Of a stretch of DNA of 64,000 nucleotides, positions 16,458 through 24,282 are shown one piece after another. Both the position numbers and the translations under genes were made by a program. Source of the stretch: Gordonibacter massiliensis (ex Traore et al. 2017) (lineage in GTDB: Bacteria; Actinomycetota; Coriobacteriia; Coriobacteriales; Eggerthellaceae); assembly GCA_900170005.1 (NCBI GenBank), contig LT827128.1, forward strand, positions 2,228,168 to 2,292,167. Direction: 5' to 3'. The number at the start of each line of letters is the position of its first letter. Position 1 is the stretch's first letter. The notes under the pieces are model-generated. The model was not told the DNA's origin. It did no database searches and saw nothing but the letters and a program-made list of their open reading frames with translations.

Positions 16458-17207
16458 TCACTTCCCCAGCATCTTCTCTATCTGCGGCACTCCCAGCAGG
16501 TTGACCGTTCGAAACTCCCCCTTGTAGAACACGGCCCAGTTGTTGAAGGCGCAGGGGAGCTCCTTGGCCTTTTGCAGCGTGTCCACGAGAACGAGCGACG
16601 CGGGCACGTCGTTCTCTTCGCAGTACTGGCGTATCTTCTCGATATACTGGCGGATGTAAGGGCACTGCAGGTCGTAGTAGATCGTCAGCTCCTCGCTTTC
16701 GATCCGTTCGCGTTTGGCGTTCGACGCGAACTGCGGAACCGTTCCGTCGAAGGAGAGCGCGAGCAACTCGTAACCGCTCTCGGTTGTGTCAACTACTTCA
16801 AAGCCGTACTTCTTCGCGAACGATTGGTCGGAAAGCCAGCTCTTCTGTTTCTTCGCTCCCAGCATGCACACGCCGGATTTCCCCTGCTTCTTGGCATCGG
16901 CCAGGCAGTACTCCATCAGCGACTTCCCGTATCCGCTTCCCTTGGGGCTGCCGGTGACCCATAGGCAGTACAGGTAGAGGTAGTTGTCGCCCACTACGGG
17001 AACCCAAGCCGACTCAAGCGGAGCGTACTCGATGAACACGGTGGCCTTCGCCTGCAGCTTCCTGAAAACGTGGCCTTCCTTCAGCCGATCGGCGAGCCAC
17101 TGCCGCTTCGCCTCAACGCCCGGATGGAGTTTCTTCGTGCGGATGATGCAGCAGAGGTGCTCGCCAGCGAGGTTTTCCGGCGTCAGGTTCACGAACTCGG
17201 CGTCCAT
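16458..17207 (-). CDS. GNAT acetyltransferase with C-terminal YoaP-like domain
   Basis: 249 residues. The first ~160 form a GNAT fold: LYLYCLWVTGSPKGSGYGKS holds the acetyl-CoA loop, with KKYGFEVVDTTESGYEL at the C-terminal strand. The last ~90 residues (YYDLQCPYIRQYI with a Cys, then VDTLQKAKELPCAF) resemble the YoaP domain found fused to some acetyltransferases, a thioredoxin-like unit. Substrate unknown. ATG 17207 behind AAGGA was chosen; longer starts read through the promoter. It is a lone minus-strand gene inside the plus-strand pxp region and thus probably a later arrival or rearrangement. Confidence 0.82.
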   Translation of the reverse strand: MDAEFVNLTPENLAGEHLCCIIRTKKLHPGVEAKRQWLADRLKEGHVFRKLQAKATVFIEYAPLESAWVPVVGDNYLYLYCLWVTGSPKGSGYGKSLMEYCLADAKKQGKSGVCMLGAKKQKSWLSDQSFAKKYGFEVVDTTESGYELLALSFDGTVPQFASNAKRERIESEELTIYYDLQCPYIRQYIEKIRQYCEENDVPASLVLVDTLQKAKELPCAFNNWAVFYKGEFRTVNLLGVPQIEKMLGK

Positions 17208-17302
17208 GCGGGGTCCTTTTCTCATGTCGATGTCGGCCATCTCATTGTAGCCGTTCACTCCCACGCGATTCGCAGAATGTAGCGACCTTGTCTGCGAAGA
17301 CC

Positions 17303-17368
17303 CGAGCATTGTCGGCCCAAAGACGCGTTTTCTGCCACGAAAACGCGTCTTTGGGCCGACAATGCTCG
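17303..17368. repeat. perfect 30-bp inverted repeat with 6-nt loop
   Basis: Left arm 17303-17332, loop TGCCAC, right arm 17339-17368, with no mismatch. The core (TTGTCGGCCCAAAGACGCG, then TTTTC) recurs in altered form at 38505-38564. It lies between the divergent GNAT and YcsI-like genes, so it is not a simple terminator. Confidence 0.9.
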
Positions 17369-17479
17369 GTCAGATGCCCGCATTCAGAGCGCCGATCTTG
17401 CATGAGAGCGTGGATAGAGTGCGCCGCGCAGCGGCTCCTCGTGCGATAATAGAGCACACATCTTGGAAAGGGGCCTATC

Positions 17480-18319
17480 ATGCAGAACACTCCGATTCCC
17501 ACCAAGCCCGAGGGCATTGCCAACGACGTGTGGGCGCAGATGCTCGACGCGACGCCCGTCGAGGCGCGGCATCTCATTCGCTCCGGCGCGTTCACGGCGC
17601 CGACCAGCGGTCTGTGCCCCGGGTACGCGCAGGCGAACCTCATCGTGCTGCCGAAGGAGCAAGCCTACGACTTCCTGCTGTTCGCGCAGCGTAACCCCAA
17701 GCCGTGCCCGCTGCTCGAGGTGACCGAGGTAGGCGCCCGCGAAGCCACCATCTGCGCGACCGACTGCGACATCGCCACGGACTTCCCGCGCTACCGCATC
17801 TACGAGCACGGCGAGCTGGTGGCCGAGGTGGACAACGTCGAGGACTACTGGCGCGACGACCTGGTTTCGTTCGTCATCGGGTGCTCGTTCTCGTTCGAGT
17901 CCGAGCTCATCGAGGCCGGCATCGAGATGCGCCACAACACCATGGGCCGCAACGTCTCCATGTACCTGACGGGCGTGCCGTGCACGCCAGCGGGCAGCAT
18001 GTCCGGCAACATGGTCATGTCCATGCGCCCCATCCCCTACGACCAGGTGGTGAAGGCGGTGCAGATCTCCGGCGCCATCCCCAAGGTGCACGGCGCGCCC
18101 ATCCACATCGGCGATCCGGCGGCCATCGGTGTGAAGGACATCGCGCATCCCGAGTTCGGCGACCCCGTGGACATCCACGAGGGCGAGGTGCCGGTGTTCT
18201 GGGCCTGTGGCGTGACGCCCCAGTCCATAGTCATGAACAGCAAGCCGCCGTTCGCCATCACCCACGCGCCCGGCTGCATGCTCATCACCGACACGAAGAA
18301 CATCAACCTGAAGGAATAG
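17480..18319 (+). CDS. putative hydro-lyase, YcsI/UPF0317 (DUF1445) family
   Basis: 279 residues, full length for the family. Conserved blocks: GLCPGYAQANL, GCSFSFE, MGRNVSMYLTG and FWACGVTPQ. The family is annotated as putative hydro-lyase or D-glutamate cyclase-like; in Bacillus subtilis ycsI sits with ycsF (pxpA) and kipI/kipA (pxpB/pxpC), and the same set is found here. A role in feeding 5-oxoproline from glutamate or a related compound is likely but unproven. ATG 17480 is preceded by GAAAGGGG. It is followed by a 442-bp repeat-rich gap before the pxpA unit. Confidence 0.88.
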   Translation: MQNTPIPTKPEGIANDVWAQMLDATPVEARHLIRSGAFTAPTSGLCPGYAQANLIVLPKEQAYDFLLFAQRNPKPCPLLEVTEVGAREATICATDCDIATDFPRYRIYEHGELVAEVDNVEDYWRDDLVSFVIGCSFSFESELIEAGIEMRHNTMGRNVSMYLTGVPCTPAGSMSGNMVMSMRPIPYDQVVKAVQISGAIPKVHGAPIHIGDPAAIGVKDIAHPEFGDPVDIHEGEVPVFWACGVTPQSIVMNSKPPFAITHAPGCMLITDTKNINLKE

Positions 18320-18360
18320 GTCTCCGAAGCCGTATCACAAGTCCCCGCAAGATGCGATTG

Positions 18361-18467
18361 CGCCAACTGAGCCGCAGGGCAAGGGCAGAGCCCTTGCCCT
18401 ACAAAAGCAGCAAAAGGGGCTTTTGATGCAGCCTCTTTTGCTGGCATTATACTTGCTTCAGTTGGCG
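18361..18467 (+). repeat. multi-stem structure after the ycsI-like gene
   Basis: An outer 10-bp pair (CGCCAACTGA at 18361-18370 with TCAGTTGGCG at 18458-18467) encloses two hairpins: GGGCAAGGGC-AGA-GCCCTTGCCC (18377-18399) and AGCAAAAG/CTTTTGCT (18409-18416, 18435-18442). All stems are perfect, giving a cloverleaf-like fold if transcribed. Confidence 0.7.
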
Positions 18468-18521
18468 CCGCACGGGATCCTTCGACTCCGGCGGCTCGCG
18501 CCGCCTCCGCTCAGGATGACA
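18462..18521. repeat. GGATCCTTCG/CAGGATGACA palindromic repeat, copy 1
   Basis: Reads GGCGCCGC-x2-GGGATCCTTCGAC, a short GC stem (CGGCGGC/GCCGCC), then CGCTCAGGATGACA. The same ends recur at 26245-26363 and 63785-63841. Confidence 0.8.
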
Positions 18522-18687
18522 ACCTGGCCGGGTGCGTGTCGATGCTGGTTTAACAGCGGACCGCGACCCCCCCCCACCGCTGAAGTAGCGTTCTCGAATA
18601 CCTCTCATGTGCCGCGCGTCGTTCGGGTTGCGTCGTCAGGGCTGCGGCATTTGGGTCGGGCGTCCTATCGGCCTCGTGAGCGTTCGC

Positions 18688-18718
18688 TTGTTGGGGGCTT
18701 ACTATTGTCATACAATAG
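18688..18718 (+). promoter_or_regulatory. promoter and overlapping operator of the RHH-pxpA unit
   Basis: -35 TTGTTG (18688-18693), 17-bp spacer, -10 TACAAT (18711-18716). A perfect dyad CTATTG-5 nt-CAATAG (18702-18718) covers the -10, the expected place for repression by the ribbon-helix-helix protein encoded next. Confidence 0.65.
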
Positions 18719-18761
18719 CCTTGGTTGCAAGAGCAGCGAACCACCTGGCAAGGAGGTAGCG

Positions 18762-19148
18762 GTGGGCGGAGAGAACGATAGCCGAGCGCCGAAAGAAACC
18801 GACGAGCTCATTGAATTCACCGTCGCAGAGTACGACGACAACAGCCAAGAACCTCCTCGTTTCACAAAGGTGACGATGAGCCGAGAAGAGCTCAACCGAA
18901 GAATCGGCGTCACCGAGGAGCAGCTTGACAAGGAAGCCGAAGAATACGAGAACGACACGTGGGACGCGTCGAAATTCGGCAAGGTCGTCATGGGCAGGCC
19001 CTCCCTCGCCGATGAGGAGGTGAAGCCCATCACGTTCAGGCTTCCCGTTTCGAAGATAGCCGCGCTCGATCGACGGGCGGCGCGCGAGGGGCGCACGCGT
19101 TCGGAAGAGCTGCGCTTGGCCGTGGACGACCGCCTCATGAAAGCGTAA
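18762..19148 (+). CDS. small ribbon-helix-helix protein
   Basis: 128 residues. Start is GTG 18762, set by a strong AGGAGG 5 nt upstream; the longer open frame covers the repeat region and is not protein-like. The N-terminal ~85 residues are acidic with two similar stretches (RFTKVTMSREELNRR and KFGKVVMGRPSLAD). The C-terminal ~40 fit a CopG/MetJ-type ribbon-helix-helix DNA-binding unit: KPITFRLPVSKIAALDRRA, then GRTRSEELRLAV. It precedes pxpA by 11 bp and probably represses the dyad-bearing promoter in front of it. An antitoxin is an alternative, but no toxin gene is adjacent. Confidence 0.75.
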   Translation: MGGENDSRAPKETDELIEFTVAEYDDNSQEPPRFTKVTMSREELNRRIGVTEEQLDKEAEEYENDTWDASKFGKVVMGRPSLADEEVKPITFRLPVSKIAALDRRAAREGRTRSEELRLAVDDRLMKA

Positions 19149-19159
19149 GGAGAGACGCA

Positions 19160-19927
19160 ATGTATAGCATCGACTTGAACAGCGACCTGGGCGAAAGCTT
19201 CGGGCGCTACACGCTGGGACTCGACGACCAGATCATCCCGCTCGTCTCGAGCGCGAACGTAGCCTGCGGCCAACATGCGGGCGACCCGCTGGTCATGCGC
19301 GACACCGTGCGCATGGCGGCGGACGCCGGCATCGCCATCGGCGCGCATCCGGGCTACCCCGACTTGCAGGGCTTCGGTCGCCGCGACATGAACCTGTCGC
19401 CCGACGAGGCGTACTCCTACATGCTGTACCAGATAGGCGCCCTGCAGGCGTTCTGCGCCGCGGCCGGCGTGCCGCTGCGACACGTGAAGCCTCACGGGCA
19501 GCTGTACAACCACGCCGCCATCGATCCGGAACTCGCGGCGGCGCTCGCGCAGGCAGTGCGCGACGTGGACGACCGCCTGGTGCTCGTGGGATTGGCGAAT
19601 GGCGCGCTCGTGGACGAGGGCCGGAAGCTCGGTTTGACCACGGCCGAAGAGTTCTTCACCGACCGCAACTACACCGACGAGGGCAAGCTCGTGAACCGCA
19701 ACGATCCCGCAGCCCTCATCCGCAGCGAGGAGGAGGCCATCGAGCGCGTGAAGAACGCCATACGCGACGGCGCCATCCTGTCCGTGAACGGCAAGCTCAT
19801 CGACCTGCACCCCGACACCATCTGCGTGCACGGCGACTCCCCCACCGCGCTGGCCTTCGTGCGCCGCACCCGTGAGGCCCTCGAAGAGGACGGCATAGCC
19901 ATCAAGCCGGTGGGAGCAACCAACTAG
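19160..19927 (+). CDS. pxpA: 5-oxoprolinase subunit PxpA (LamB/YcsF family)
   Basis: 255 residues, the usual length. Family signatures: DLNSDLGESFGRY at the N-terminus, SSANVACGQHAGDP, GAHPGYPDLQGFGRRDM, VKPHGQLYN and VHGDSP. It is the third subunit of the ATP-dependent 5-oxoprolinase that turns pyroglutamate into glutamate. It is encoded 6 kb from pxpBC but on the same strand, with the YcsI-like gene in between. GGAGAG ribosome site before ATG 19160; a good terminator follows. Confidence 0.95.
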   Translation: MYSIDLNSDLGESFGRYTLGLDDQIIPLVSSANVACGQHAGDPLVMRDTVRMAADAGIAIGAHPGYPDLQGFGRRDMNLSPDEAYSYMLYQIGALQAFCAAAGVPLRHVKPHGQLYNHAAIDPELAAALAQAVRDVDDRLVLVGLANGALVDEGRKLGLTTAEEFFTDRNYTDEGKLVNRNDPAALIRSEEEAIERVKNAIRDGAILSVNGKLIDLHPDTICVHGDSPTALAFVRRTREALEEDGIAIKPVGATN

Positions 19928-19979
19928 CGGCCGAAAACGGCGTCGCAGCGCTTTCGAAATCGGACATGCACCCAAGCAG

Positions 19980-20014
19980 GAGCCGACGTCCCGCGAGGAA
20001 CGTCGGCTCTTTTT
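19980..20014 (+). terminator. Rho-independent terminator of pxpA
   Basis: Perfect 10-bp stem GAGCCGACGT/ACGTCGGCTC (19980-19989, 20000-20009), 10-nt loop, followed by TTTTT. Confidence 0.88.
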
Positions 20015-20113
20015 CGTCCGTCCCGCGCCAGGGAGGGAGGAGACGCGGGAGTAAACGGAGGATTCGGCACAACCTCCTTCGAACCCGAGCGCGCCCAGAT
20101 TCGAGAAAGCGTC

Positions 20114-20917
20114 CTACATCATGCCCGCAGCGAAGAAAGCGTAACGCGCCAGCACCACGCCCACCGTAGCAAGGACAAGCACGGCCGCGGCACCCGCTTG
20201 CGACGGCAGCTTTCCCGCATGCGTCGCACCGGCGGCGACGCTGGCAGCCAACGGCCCGACGATCCCGGCCGCAACCAGCAGCGCGGTCATGTCCGCGCCG
20301 ATGCGCGCCAGGTGCAGGCCGAACGCCACGAGCACGACGGCGAAGGCAACCTCCGCAGCTATGTTCGCGCAGGCCAGCTTCCCATCGGCGAGCGCGCCGC
20401 GATCGAGCAGGGCGCACAGGCCCGCACCCAGCGCCAGATCACCCAGCACGAACAACGGGACGGTCGCAGCCCCGCTCCACGCAGGCAGGCCCAGGCTGTG
20501 GTAGTACGCCAAGCCGGTGACGACCATCAATCCCACGGCCGCGATCGCGCCGACCCAACGCACCGGGTGCGGCGACGCACCCTTCGCCTTCGCGAACGCC
20601 ACGTCGACCGCGATGACGATACCGAACGCGATGGACCAGTACGCCTCTTGGGCGATCATCGATCCAGGGTTCGCCATGCCGTTCGCGAACCGCAGAGGTT
20701 GCCCGAGGTGCGCGAGCGTGCCGCACAGCCCGACGCCCAGCAAAACCAGGCAGACCAGCGGGAACAGCCAAGCGCGACGAGGTGTGACGGATGACGCGCC
20801 GTCGGAACCGCCCGTGCGCAGACCGCCGCACAGCGCATCGACCACGTACGCCCCGGCCGCCAAGCCGGCGAACGTCGTGAACACCAGAAGAGGAAGCACA
20901 TGCATAATCATGTTCAT
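20114..20917 (-). CDS. dmsC: DmsC-type membrane anchor subunit
   Basis: 267 residues with about eight hydrophobic segments, as in DmsC, the quinol-oxidising membrane anchor of DMSO-reductase-family enzymes. HVLPLLVFTTFAGLAAGAYV opens TM1; GHLGQP-like ALAHLGQPLRF follows TM2. It would pass electrons from menaquinol to the DmsB iron-sulfur subunit. ATG 20917 lies 10 bp after the dmsB stop; TTG 20920 is an alternative. Third gene of a dmsABC-type operon. Confidence 0.88.
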   Translation of the reverse strand: MNMIMHVLPLLVFTTFAGLAAGAYVVDALCGGLRTGGSDGASSVTPRRAWLFPLVCLVLLGVGLCGTLAHLGQPLRFANGMANPGSMIAQEAYWSIAFGIVIAVDVAFAKAKGASPHPVRWVGAIAAVGLMVVTGLAYYHSLGLPAWSGAATVPLFVLGDLALGAGLCALLDRGALADGKLACANIAAEVAFAVVLVAFGLHLARIGADMTALLVAAGIVGPLAASVAAGATHAGKLPSQAGAAAVLVLATVGVVLARYAFFAAGMM

Positions 20918-20927
20918 CAACCAACCT

Positions 20928-21497
20928 TTACACGTAATAGACCGACGGGCGCGTGCCGGCCTCGGGTAGATACGGCTCGGCGTGACGTTCTTGCATGAGC
21001 TTGCTCGGCGCGCTCTCCGGATCGTTCAAATCGCCGAACACGCGCGCGTTCGCCGGGCAGGCGGCCACGCAATACGGCTCGGCCCCCTCGGCCACGCGCT
21101 CGGCGCAGAACGTGCACTTGCTCATCACGTGGTCGACGTCGTTCATCGAAGGCGCCCCGTACGGGCATACCCAGCTGCAGTATCCGCATGCGATGCACAC
21201 GTCCTGGTTCACCGAAACGATGCCGGTTTCGGGATCTTTGCGCATGGCACCCGACGGGCAGTTGTTCACGCACGCCGGATCCTCGCAGTGGTTGCACAGC
21301 AGGGGGCGAAACGCCAGCGTCGGACGCGGAAACTTCCCGGTGGACTGGTACAGCACGTCGCCATCGAGGCTCTCCAGATGGTTCCAGTGCGCGTTGCCGG
21401 GCACCTCGTTCGATATCTTGCAGCTCACCGTGCAGGTCTGGCACCCCACGCAGTACTGAGTGTCGATGACCATGCCGTAGTGTTTCTGTTCGGCCAT
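20928..21497 (-). CDS. dmsB: DmsB-type four-cluster ferredoxin subunit
   Basis: 189 residues with four 4Fe-4S cysteine clusters: CVGCQTCTVSCK, CNHCEDPACVNNCP, CIACGYCSWVCP and CTFCAERVAEG...CVAACP. This is the standard electron wire between membrane anchor and catalytic subunit, on the outer face of the membrane and exported with the twin-arginine subunit. Strong AAAGGAGG before ATG 21497. It lies between dmsA (10 bp gap) and dmsC. Confidence 0.95.
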   Translation of the reverse strand: MAEQKHYGMVIDTQYCVGCQTCTVSCKISNEVPGNAHWNHLESLDGDVLYQSTGKFPRPTLAFRPLLCNHCEDPACVNNCPSGAMRKDPETGIVSVNQDVCIACGYCSWVCPYGAPSMNDVDHVMSKCTFCAERVAEGAEPYCVAACPANARVFGDLNDPESAPSKLMQERHAEPYLPEAGTRPSVYYV

Positions 21498-21507
21498 GAT
21501 TCCTCCT

Positions 21508-24063
21508 TTACGCCTTTTCGACTTCGACGAGCACGTCGTAGAAGGCGCTGTTCGTCATGCTGTAGGCTTCTTCGGCATCGCATATGGTGTGATGCGTGAG
21601 GTTTTGATAGCACCCCTCGATGAAGTAGTCGGGCGTCCAACCGCTCTGCGTGGCCACGGTGCCGGGAACGATACCCTCGGTGAGGAACGCGCGGATCTTC
21701 ATGTCGCCGCGGTCGTTCTTCACCCGTACCACATCGCCGTGCGCGATGCCGCGCGCCTCGGCGTCGGCCGGGTTCATCTGCAGCAGCGGCTCGTCCTGCA
21801 CCACTTCGAGCGCGGGGTTCAAAATGTGCTGCGTGTGCACGTTCAGACGATCGTGGTATTGGATGTACACGAGCGGGTACTTCTGCGCCAACTCGCCCTC
21901 GCGCGGGTCCTCGCACGGCGGTTTCCAGGTGGGCACCTCGTCGTCGAATTCCACCAGATCCTCGGTGTAGAACTCGAACTTGCCGGTGTCGGTCTTGTAC
22001 CCGGTGCCGTCGGCGTAGACGATGGCGGGGTCGTAGATGGCGTCGGAGCGACCGTAGATGCCCTGCTCCACCACGTCGCGCTCCCAATCGAGATCGTCCC
22101 AAGCCGGATGGTCGGTGCCCACGAACTGGCGCACCCATTCCTCGTCGTTTTTGTCCCAATACGCCTCGACGCCCGTTTTCTTCGCCAGAAGCGACATGAT
22201 CTCGACGTCGGACTTGCTCTCGCCCATCGGCTCGATGGCAGGTTGGTTGAACATGGCCCACGGGCTGCGATCCACCAGATCCCAGTGCTCCCAGTACGTG
22301 CAGGCGGGCAGCACGATGTCGGAGTACTTCGCCGTCCACGTCCACCACGGATCGGCGGTCACGATGAAATCGATGGCCGGGATGACTTCGTTGATGATAC
22401 GGTTTGAGTCGGGGCTCATGTTGACGAAGTTGGAGTTGGCGATCCACAGAAAGTCGATGGGCACCGGATCGTGGTCGACCGCCGCCGAGTACACCTGGGA
22501 GGAAGGAACGAGGTTCGCCTTCTTGCCCGTGTCCGACCAGTCCGAATAGTCGTACACCGGCCCCGTGTAGCCGGCGACCGGCTTGTTGGTGGCCGTGCCA
22601 CCGGCGTGGGAGGCGCCGCCGCCGGGAACGCCGATGTAGCCGGCGACCATGGCGAGCGTGGCCACGGTGCGGAAAGGCGCATAAGAGTGGTACACGCGCT
22701 GCATGCCCTGGCCCATGCGGATACCGGCGGGCTGGGCCTCGATGTACTCCTTGGACAGGCGCTCGACCACGGCAGGATCGATGCCGCATATCTCGCCGGT
22801 GCGTTCGGGCGTGTACGCGGCGCACGCGTCGGCCAGATGGTCGAAGGCGGTACGGCACGCCACCCCGTCGACCGTGAACGAACCCGAGAGCGCGGGCTTC
22901 GCGGAACCGGCCTTGACGGTTTTCGCGTCGGGTGCGGGCACCGCGGCACCCGCCAGCTCGTCCCAGATCACGTACGTGCCGGCACCGGCTCCGGCCGCAC
23001 CCTGCGCCGCCGGTGCGGTGCCGATAGAGCCCGCCTCGGCTTTCTCGTCGCCCTGCGCCGTTGCGACGACCTTGCCGTCGACCATGCGCAGGTACGTGCC
23101 GTCGTCCTCGCGGATAAGGTACGGAGCCACCGATTCCTCAACCAGCTTGTCTTTGGCGTGCAGGTCGTGGCCGATGATCCAGTTCATCATGCCCAAGGCG
23201 AGCGCGGGATCGGTCTGGGGGTTGATGGGAATCCACTCGTCGGCTATGGCGGCGGTGGAGCACTGGCGCGGGTCGATGACGATGAGCTTCGCCCCGTTCT
23301 TGCGGGCGGCCACGTAATCGCGCAGCTCGGACGTGTGCGTGTCCGCGACGTTGCGGCCCCACGCGATGAGCAGCTTCGAGTTCAGGTAGTCGCGCGAATC
23401 ATGCGCGCCGCGATGCGTGCCGAACACCATGGTCATGCCCATGGACGCGCCATGGTCGCCCATGATGCCCTCGATGTCCCACGTGGTGGCGCCCACGGTC
23501 GCGGCGAAGCGCGTGGGAGCCTCCCACGAGAGCTTGCCCAAGTCGCCCGTGAACGAGTAGAACGAGGCCGCCTGTGGGTTTTTCGCCAGCACCGCGTTCA
23601 GCTTCTCGGCTATCTCGTCGATGGCCTCGTCCCAGGTGATGCGCTCGAACTCGCCCGAGCCGCGCTCGCCGGTGCGGCGCATGGGGTACATGACGCGCGC
23701 GTTCTCGTCCTGCAGGCGCTGGATGTAGCTCATCGAGCGCAGGCACGCGTTCGCATACCCCGGACGTCCCGGCATGTCGCCCGGCTCCACGCGCACGAGC
23801 TTGCCGTCGCGCACGGTGCCGCGCAGATGGCAGCGCGACGTGCAGTTCACCGTGCACACAGCGTGCACCGCCCGCTCTCCAGCAGCTGCGGGAACCTCGT
23901 CGGCCAGCGCTTCGCCTGCGCCGGCCCCCAACGCCTCGAAGCCGAGCGCGGATGCCACCGTGATGGCCCCGACGCCTTTGATGAACGTGCGGCGCGTGAG
24001 CTTGCCGTCGCGCGTGAAGTACTCGGGCTCGCGTGCCCCGACATACGTTTCGCCGTTCTCCAT
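21508..24063 (-). CDS. dmsA: DmsA-type molybdopterin oxidoreductase, Tat-exported
   Basis: 851 residues. A twin-arginine signal (TRRTFIKG, Arg 24-25) and a hydrophobic stretch send it across the membrane folded. A 4Fe-4S motif follows (VCTVNCTSRC, later NACLRS), then the molybdopterin domains and a C-terminal cap (HTQHILNP, ARGIAHGDVVRVKNDRG). Subunit make-up with DmsB and DmsC marks a respiratory reductase. Eggerthella species carry many such enzymes with different acceptors (sulfoxides, N-oxides, plant or drug compounds), so the substrate stays open. ATG 24063 sits behind AAGGAGGAGG; the frame runs 300 codons further upstream over the divergent gene, but that is spurious. No TorD-like chaperone gene is adjacent. 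Confidence 0.93.
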   Translation of the reverse strand: MENGETYVGAREPEYFTRDGKLTRRTFIKGVGAITVASALGFEALGAGAGEALADEVPAAAGERAVHAVCTVNCTSRCHLRGTVRDGKLVRVEPGDMPGRPGYANACLRSMSYIQRLQDENARVMYPMRRTGERGSGEFERITWDEAIDEIAEKLNAVLAKNPQAASFYSFTGDLGKLSWEAPTRFAATVGATTWDIEGIMGDHGASMGMTMVFGTHRGAHDSRDYLNSKLLIAWGRNVADTHTSELRDYVAARKNGAKLIVIDPRQCSTAAIADEWIPINPQTDPALALGMMNWIIGHDLHAKDKLVEESVAPYLIREDDGTYLRMVDGKVVATAQGDEKAEAGSIGTAPAAQGAAGAGAGTYVIWDELAGAAVPAPDAKTVKAGSAKPALSGSFTVDGVACRTAFDHLADACAAYTPERTGEICGIDPAVVERLSKEYIEAQPAGIRMGQGMQRVYHSYAPFRTVATLAMVAGYIGVPGGGASHAGGTATNKPVAGYTGPVYDYSDWSDTGKKANLVPSSQVYSAAVDHDPVPIDFLWIANSNFVNMSPDSNRIINEVIPAIDFIVTADPWWTWTAKYSDIVLPACTYWEHWDLVDRSPWAMFNQPAIEPMGESKSDVEIMSLLAKKTGVEAYWDKNDEEWVRQFVGTDHPAWDDLDWERDVVEQGIYGRSDAIYDPAIVYADGTGYKTDTGKFEFYTEDLVEFDDEVPTWKPPCEDPREGELAQKYPLVYIQYHDRLNVHTQHILNPALEVVQDEPLLQMNPADAEARGIAHGDVVRVKNDRGDMKIRAFLTEGIVPGTVATQSGWTPDYFIEGCYQNLTHHTICDAEEAYSMTNSAFYDVLVEVEKA

Positions 24064-24149
24064 ATCCTCCTCCTTGCTCTCGTCGAACTCCTTGTTCGTT
24101 CGGACGCCGACAACGTTACGCCCCCTGTCGAGCGCCCTCCACACACGGC

Positions 24150-24230
24150 AGTGGGCACGGCACAGGGTTGGGCCACGCCCCCAAACAAGGCGCGTGCCCA
24201 CAATGTTGTGGGCACCGCCCAAGCTTGGTT
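24150..24230. promoter_or_regulatory. divergent control region dmsA / MFS-crp with 22-bp palindrome
   Basis: A perfect palindrome of two 10-bp arms, GTGCCCACAA (24194-24203) and TTGTGGGCAC (24206-24215), 2 bp apart. A lone GTGGGCAC half-site lies at 24152, and a 10-bp palindrome CCAAGCTTGG at 24219-24228. This is a likely binding site for the Crp/Fnr protein encoded in the divergent unit or another dimeric regulator. Confidence 0.65.
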
Positions 24231-24282
24231 GGACATCGTTCGCGCAAACAGGTAACGTCCCGTGCGTGGGGAGGGGGTATTC

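Larger units (their letters stand above)
18320..18761. other. 442-bp repeat-rich intergenic region
   Basis: No credible gene before 18762. In order it holds a multi-stem structure (18361-18467), a copy of the GGATCCTTCG/CAGGATGACA repeat (18462-18521), a run of nine C (18570-18578) and the promoter of the ribbon-helix-helix/pxpA unit. Confidence 0.6.

Noticed and set aside
18423-18761. N-terminal extension of the RHH protein
   Set aside because: It is translated from palindromic repeats and a poly-C run; AGGAGG sets GTG 18762 as the start.
18762-19148. Toxin-antitoxin pair
   Set aside because: The RHH protein could be an antitoxin, but neither neighbour resembles a toxin.
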